Both the position numbers and the translations under genes were made by a program. The notes under the pieces are model-generated. The model was not told the origin of the DNA. It worked only from the letters and a program-made list of their open reading frames with translations, and made no database searches. A stretch of 10,205 bases of DNA from an uncultured Clostridia bacterium (lineage in GTDB: Bacteria; Bacillota; Clostridia; Christensenellales; Borkfalkiaceae): assembly GCA_947176485.1 (NCBI GenBank), contig CAMWQS010000052.1:1-10205 (forward strand), given 5' to 3'. The stretch's first letter is position 1. Every line of letters starts with the position of its first letter. Positions 6,420-10,205 of this stretch are shown piece after piece.

Positions 6420-7294
6420 TGTTTGGATATATCAGCCCCGACGCACCCTATCTTTTCAAGAAGGATGAAACTTTATACAAAGCTTTATACTGCGGACTTT
6501 GCAAAAGCATAGGCGCGGGTTGCGGGCAGACTGCGCGCAGCGCGCTCACCTACGATATGGCTTTTACCTCCGCACTCGTTCACAATATCCGCGGCGAGGA
6601 CGTGAAAATCGAAAAAAAGCACTGCGCCATTCACTGGTTCAAACGCCGCCCCATCGCCGCCGTGGACGAAACCACGGTTGCCATCGGCTGCGTAAACACC
6701 GTGCTTGCCTACTACAAGCTGTGCGACGATAAAGCCGACGGCGACAAAAAGGGCGTTTTGCGCCACCTCTATAAAAAAGGTTTTAAAAAGGCGGTGAAAC
6801 GCTTTCCCCGAATAAAGGAAATTGTTTCACGCGAAACTTCAAGACAATCCCGGCTTGAAAAATCGGGCTGTGCCGTCGTGGACGAGGCGGCAGACCCCAC
6901 CGCAATAATGATGCAAGAAATATCTTCCGTCTTGCTCGGCGAATATTCCACGCCCCACACGCAAAAACTCTTTTATGCGCTGGGCAAATGGGTGTACCTT
7001 GCCGACGCCTTGGACGACTACGACAAGGACGTAAAGAAGGGCCGATACAACGCGCTTTACAATTCTTGTAAAATTTCTTGCAAGCAAGACGCAATTAAAA
7101 CCCAGGGCGAGGAGTGGAAGTTTATCTTCAACAGCCTTTTTGCGGACATGCGCGAAAGTCTTGCAAATATCAAATTCCATTTTAATCACGATTTAACGGA
7201 TAATATTATCCTGCGCGGCATACCCTTAAAAACGAGAGCGTTATTCTACGGTAAGGGTTGTAAAGGAGCGAATAATGAACAAGAAAAATCTTGA
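6419..7294 (+). CDS. DUF5685 family protein, possibly all-alpha with two acidic motifs
   Basis: This 291-residue protein has the N-terminal signature I associate with the uncharacterised DUF5685 family of Clostridia: MFGY, then Y-C-G-L-C-K with C25 and C28, then a TYD segment near 44-46. Further cysteines are C35, C69, C91 and C102. Two Asp-rich stretches stand out: DDKAD (103-107) after AYYKLC, and YLADALDDYDKD with D196, D199, D200, D202 and D204. Paired acidic helices recall the metal-diphosphate sites of isoprenoid synthases, but that is inference only. There is no signal peptide or obvious membrane helix. Translation starts at the ATG overlapping the trpS stop (TAATG), with no separate ribosome binding site, so it depends on trpS translation. 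Its 3' end overlaps the J-like gene by 20 nt. The function is unknown, but partnership with the J-like protein is likely. Confidence 0.85.
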   Translation: MFGYISPDAPYLFKKDETLYKALYCGLCKSIGAGCGQTARSALTYDMAFTSALVHNIRGEDVKIEKKHCAIHWFKRRPIAAVDETTVAIGCVNTVLAYYKLCDDKADGDKKGVLRHLYKKGFKKAVKRFPRIKEIVSRETSRQSRLEKSGCAVVDEAADPTAIMMQEISSVLLGEYSTPHTQKLFYALGKWVYLADALDDYDKDVKKGRYNALYNSCKISCKQDAIKTQGEEWKFIFNSLFADMRESLANIKFHFNHDLTDNIILRGIPLKTRALFYGKGCKGANNEQEKS

Positions 7295-7901
7295 ACTTTT
7301 AGGTCTTGAAGAAGGCGCCACTCTTGAAGAAATCAAGGCGGCGTACGATTCTTTAAGGGAAAAATATTTAGAGGACAGATTTAAGGACGGCGAAGTGGGC
7401 AACGAAGCCGCAAAAATGCTGACTAAGCTCGAGGTTGCTTATTCCGAGCTCGAAGCCGAGCTTAAAGAAAGCAGCGCGCAGGACGGCGACTTGTTTGAAA
7501 AGGTAGAAAGCTATTTAAAGGACGGCAACTTCACCGAAGCCCAGCACGTACTCGACAGCTTTAACGAGCGCGGTGCAAGGTGGCACTATCTTCAAAGCGT
7601 AGTTTTCTACCGCAAAAATTGGGTCAACGAAAGTAAGAAACAGCTTGAAATCGCAATTCAGCTCGAACCCGACAACGCAAAGTATAAGGAAGCGTACCGC
7701 AAGCTCAACGAAAAAATAAACGCCGACGCGCAAACTAACGCGGGCGCACAAAACGGCACCCAGCAAGGCGCGTACCAAGGTCAGACTATGGACAGCTCCG
7801 CGTCGGATAATCAAATGGGCGGCAGCTTCTGCGCCAACTGCATAGAGTGCTGTTATATCAATATGTGTATTAACTGCTTGTGCGGCACCTGCTGCCGATA
7901 A
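7275..7901 (+). CDS. DnaJ-like protein with degenerate J domain, TPR-like region and Cys-rich tail
   Basis: This 208-residue protein has three parts. Residues 1-60 resemble a J domain (LLGL-x-x-GAT-x-EEIKAAY, and a later EVAYSELE helix). The HPD tripeptide that activates Hsp70 is replaced by LED (32-34), so normal DnaK stimulation is doubtful. Residues about 73-143 look like TPR helices (GNFTEAQHVLD, WHYLQSVVFY, AIQLEPDNAKYKEAY). A low-complexity Gln/Asn/Gly/Ala linker (about 148-183) leads to a tail with nine cysteines in 22 residues (186, 189, 192, 193, 198, 201, 203, 206, 207), suited to metal binding, acylation or membrane association. The ATG at 7275 follows AAGGAG (7263-7268) by 6 nt, inside the end of the DUF5685 gene. 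I recall similar J/TPR/Cys-tail proteins beside DUF5685 genes in Clostridia. The stop codon overlaps the start of the palindromic element. Confidence 0.87.
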   Translation: MNKKNLELLGLEEGATLEEIKAAYDSLREKYLEDRFKDGEVGNEAAKMLTKLEVAYSELEAELKESSAQDGDLFEKVESYLKDGNFTEAQHVLDSFNERGARWHYLQSVVFYRKNWVNESKKQLEIAIQLEPDNAKYKEAYRKLNEKINADAQTNAGAQNGTQQGAYQGQTMDSSASDNQMGGSFCANCIECCYINMCINCLCGTCCR

Positions 7902-8022
7902 ACCTTGTATATACGGCACACTGCGTTGTTGCGTAAATTTTTTCTAGGGTCGTGTACGCCAAAGTACACTCCCCGTCGTAAAAAATTCCCGCGCCTAGCA
8001 TTGCACCGCATCTCCAAGGTTT
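7900..8022. repeat. Palindromic intergenic element, REP/MITE-like
   Basis: Terminal inverted repeats AAACCTTG (7900-7907) and CAAGGTTT (8015-8022) bracket nested complementary segments. These are AATTTTTT (7936-7943) with AAAAAATT (7980-7987), GGG with CCC, and a central hairpin GTGTAC (7952-7957), loop GCCAAA, GTACAC (7964-7969). CTAGG (7944-7948) and CCTAG (7994-7998) offer an alternative pairing. There is no ORF, no target-site duplication and no U-tract suited to simple termination. The centre resembles dispersed intergenic palindromes I recall from Clostridia genomes, but copy number cannot be judged here. The left end supplies two bases of the J-like gene's stop codon. The following 61 bases (8023-8083) hold a GGGTAA/GGGTAACC repeat and no convincing promoter or ribosome binding site. 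No match to a standard riboswitch was recognised. Confidence 0.6.
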
Positions 8023-8083
8023 TGAGGGGTAATGGGTAACCGCTTGTTTCTCTGCATTTTAGATAAACCTTTCACAAATTAAA

Positions 8084-8647
8084 ATGTCAAAAAACAGAAA
8101 TTCGAAAACTTTTGAAATAGCCTTATCGGGCATATCTTGCGCGGTCGCGGCGCTCGCTCTTTCCCTCGGCATAATGACGGGGCTCGGCGCGCTCACCGCA
8201 ACGGGGTATCTTATTGCGGTCATCGCCCTGATGGTGCCCCTTTCAAAACAGTTTTTCCGCGGTGATTTTTTGGCTTACCTCGGCACGGTAATTCTTGCCG
8301 TAGTCCTCGGTGCGGCGGTCAAGTTTTGGGACCTGGTGCCGTTTGCAATTTTCTTCGGACTTCATCCGCTTGCCAACGCCCTTCAAATCCGCTTTAAAAT
8401 AAACCGCTGGCTTGCCTTCGCAATCAAAGCCGTGTGGTTCGACAGCACCTTGATAGTCGGCTATTACCTCGTTTTCGGTGGAATGCTCGGCGGAACGCTG
8501 CTCCCCGAAAACTTCTATGAAGTTTTAAATAAATACATTTTCCTGTTTATCTTCACGGTTGGCACGGTCGGCTTTTTCGCCTACGACTTCCTGATTTTCA
8601 AATGCCAGATACTTATCAACAAAATAGTTTTCAGAATTAAAAAGTAA
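8084..8647 (+). CDS. Six-helix integral membrane protein, unknown function
   Basis: This 187-residue, strongly hydrophobic protein has a short polar N-terminus (MSKNRNSKT) and predicted membrane segments near 11-31, 36-54, 62-81, 84-101, 109-133 and 150-171, ending in a basic tail. The FAIFFGLHPLANAL segment and the preceding helices resemble small Clostridia membrane proteins that look like ECF-transporter substrate-binding (S) components, but no substrate signature or companion EcfA or EcfT gene is visible. The assignment stays at membrane protein. No Shine-Dalgarno precedes the ATG at 8084 (bases are CACAAATTAAA), so initiation is weak or unusual. The start fits a cytoplasmic N-terminus, and no better start with a binding site is seen. 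Its stop overlaps the rlmD start by one base. Confidence 0.82.
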   Translation: MSKNRNSKTFEIALSGISCAVAALALSLGIMTGLGALTATGYLIAVIALMVPLSKQFFRGDFLAYLGTVILAVVLGAAVKFWDLVPFAIFFGLHPLANALQIRFKINRWLAFAIKAVWFDSTLIVGYYLVFGGMLGGTLLPENFYEVLNKYIFLFIFTVGTVGFFAYDFLIFKCQILINKIVFRIKK

Positions 8648-10041
8648 TGGAAAAAAATCAAACCTACCAAGGACAAGTAGTTTCGCTCGGTTCCGAGGGC
8701 GAAGGAATAATCAAAATCGATGGCACAACGGCGTTTGTGCCTTTTTGTCTTGTCGGGGAAGATGTTACTTTTAAGGCCCTAAAGGTCAAGGACAATATCG
8801 CCTACGGCAAGCTCGAAAGCGTAAAAACAAAGTCCGCCGACCGCGTCGAGCCTCCGTGCCCCGTCTTTTATAAGTGCGGCGGTTGCGCGCTACAGCATAT
8901 GAACTACGCCGCCCAGCTCGCATTTAAAAGGGACGCCGTCGCGTCTACTCTGTGGAAAATCGGCGGGGTCGAGGCAAAGGTTGACGACACCGTCCCCTGC
9001 GACAGCGAGTACCGTTACCGCAACAAGCTCGCCCTGCCCATAGGTGTCAACGCCAAGGGCGAAACGGTCTGCGGCTTTTACGCTCCCCACAGCCACCGCA
9101 TAGTCGAAACGGACGATTGCCTTATCCAAGCGGAGTGGGTCAAAAAAGTCATTTCCGCCGTAAAAAAATTTTCTAAACAGCATGGCGTTCAAGGCTATAA
9201 CGAGGAAACCCGCAAGGGCGTACTCCGCCGTATCGTCGTGCGCGAAATCGGCGGCAAGTTCATCTTTGCCCTCGTTACGGCAAAAAGAATAAACTGCACC
9301 CCGCTCGTAACAGAGCTTGAAAAAGATTTCAAAAACTTCACTTTCCTTTTAAATATCAACCCGTCTCAAGGCAACGCCATTTTCTCCGACGAGTGGCAAG
9401 TCGTGCGCGGTTTGGGCTATTTCGAGGCGGAGGAGTGCGGCGTTAAATACCGCGCCGGCGCGCAGACCTTCGTGCAAGTCAATAACGACGTGCGCGCCAA
9501 ACTCTACGCCCGCGCCTTAGCCGAGGCGGAGGAAGGAGCGGTTGCAATCGACTTATACAGCGGCGGCGGTATGCTCACCGCAATGCTCGCCAAAAAGTGC
9601 GGCACCGCCTACGGCGTCGAGATAGTCGAGGAGGCTTCCCGCCTCGCCGACGAGCTGAAAGAAGCAAACGGTTTAAGCGGCAAAATGTTCAACATCTGCG
9701 GCGCGGTGGAAAACGAAATCGAAAAAGTGTTCAAACTCACCGAGGGCAAAAAGCGCATAATCGTCTGCGACCCGCCCCGCAAGGGTATGGAGCGCAGCGT
9801 CGTAAAGGCGGTAGCCCAAAGCGGAGCGGACAAAATTATTTTGATAAGCTGCAACCCCGCAACCCTCGCCCGCGACTTAGGCCTTTTAATCGGCGGGCTT
9901 GAAGATTTCAACGGCGCCCTCTACAAAACGTGCAGCTATAACGCACCGTACGAAATAAAAACCATAACCCCGTTCGACATGTTCCCCCAAACCAAATGGT
10001 GTGAAACCTTAGTCGTCCTCACAAAAAAAACCGACGGATAA
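8647..10041 (+). CDS. rlmD: 23S rRNA (uracil-C5)-methyltransferase, RlmD/RumA family
   Basis: This enzyme uses S-adenosylmethionine to methylate C5 of a uridine in 23S rRNA (U1939 in E. coli numbering for RlmD). Some Firmicutes homologues (RlmCD) also modify U747, so the exact site is uncertain. The 464-residue protein has an N-terminal TRAM-like RNA-binding domain (about 5-63) and an iron-sulphur cluster set C71, C77, C80 (CGGC) and C158 (DDC). The methyltransferase domain shows DLYSGGG (302-308), E325 in YGVE, DPPRKG (375-380), nucleophile C402 in SCNPATLARDL, and E453 in the last motif. That motif reads KWCE where E. coli RlmD has GHLE. C402 to E453 is 51 residues, against 35 in E. coli RlmD, showing an insertion before DMFP. 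It overlaps the membrane gene by one base without its own clear Shine-Dalgarno and ends before a strong terminator. Confidence 0.94.
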   Translation: MEKNQTYQGQVVSLGSEGEGIIKIDGTTAFVPFCLVGEDVTFKALKVKDNIAYGKLESVKTKSADRVEPPCPVFYKCGGCALQHMNYAAQLAFKRDAVASTLWKIGGVEAKVDDTVPCDSEYRYRNKLALPIGVNAKGETVCGFYAPHSHRIVETDDCLIQAEWVKKVISAVKKFSKQHGVQGYNEETRKGVLRRIVVREIGGKFIFALVTAKRINCTPLVTELEKDFKNFTFLLNINPSQGNAIFSDEWQVVRGLGYFEAEECGVKYRAGAQTFVQVNNDVRAKLYARALAEAEEGAVAIDLYSGGGMLTAMLAKKCGTAYGVEIVEEASRLADELKEANGLSGKMFNICGAVENEIEKVFKLTEGKKRIIVCDPPRKGMERSVVKAVAQSGADKIILISCNPATLARDLGLLIGGLEDFNGALYKTCSYNAPYEIKTITPFDMFPQTKWCETLVVLTKKTDG

Positions 10042-10104
10042 AGCGCACCCCCCATAGGGAATAAAAAAACTAAATTTTTAAGAGTTGCACTTTCAAGCGA
10101 AAAC

Positions 10105-10139
10105 AAAAATCTCTCGGATGATAAATCCGAGAGATTTTT
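10105..10139. terminator. Bidirectional intrinsic terminator after rlmD
   Basis: A perfect 15-bp stem (10105-10119 with 10125-10139) carries a 5-nt GATAA loop. Its outer ends are AAAAA on the left and TTTTT on the right, giving a U-tract on either strand. It lies 63 nt after the rlmD stop. It could also serve a convergent gene beyond the window. The remaining 66 bases are AT-rich; an ATG at 10190 has no ribosome binding site and runs off the end. Confidence 0.92.
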
Positions 10140-10205
10140 ACTTGCAATAGTAAAGCAACAATTCAAAATTCATTATTTTTGTTGTTGAAATGCGCAGTCA
10201 AGTAA

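Noticed and set aside
7902..8083. Known riboswitch before the membrane protein gene (e.g. TPP, FMN or cobalamin type)
   Set aside because: None of the conserved core segments I know for these classes is present; the palindromic repeat explanation fits better.
10140..10205. Start of another gene at ATG 10190, and a CAACAA/TTGTTG dyad (10156-10161, 10182-10187)
   Set aside because: There is no Shine-Dalgarno, only five codons are visible, and the dyad is short in AT-rich sequence.
1..10205. Defence island, prophage, CRISPR array or integrative element
   Set aside because: No nuclease, integrase, transposase, phage gene or regularly spaced repeat is seen; genes are core or clostridial accessory genes with uniform orientation and codon style.

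Overview
The window reads as chromosomal DNA of a Gram-positive, Clostridia-like bacterium of moderate G+C, probably an uncultured gut lineage. The clues are strong AGGAG-type ribosome binding sites, lipobox lipoproteins, an AspB-type aminotransferase, a DUF5685 gene paired with a DnaJ-like gene, and short AT-rich sigma-A-like promoters. The taxonomy is inferred from gene types, not from a marker gene. All nine supported genes lie on the + strand, and coding density is high. No tRNA, rRNA, CRISPR array, transposase or phage gene is visible.

Left part (1-3298): an aspartate-type aminotransferase (aspB-like), then a small P-loop protein of unknown role with its own promoter, then threonine synthase (thrC). 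A strong hairpin lies just before thrC. AspB and ThrC act at the two ends of the aspartate-to-threonine pathway, but no intermediate enzyme is encoded here.

Middle (3320-5317): two tandem paralogous lipoproteins of about 310 residues, with nearly identical signal peptides and more diverged mature parts. The first follows thrC by 21 nt. The second has its own promoter and is followed by a textbook intrinsic terminator.

Right part (5335-10139): a promoter drives trpS, DUF5685 and a DnaJ-like/TPR/Cys-rich gene. The first two overlap by 1 nt and the last two by 20 nt, which suggests translational coupling. A structured palindromic intergenic element (about 7900-8022) follows and supplies part of the last gene's stop codon. 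Next come a six-helix membrane protein and an rlmD-type 23S rRNA uracil methyltransferase, overlapping by 1 nt (TAATG). A 15-bp bidirectional terminator closes the unit. The last 66 bases are AT-rich with no supported gene.

Most of the window is core metabolism and translation. The least understood parts are the DUF5685/degenerate-J-protein pair, the palindromic element, the duplicated lipoproteins and the small P-loop protein. I see no evidence for a defence system or other dramatic new system.
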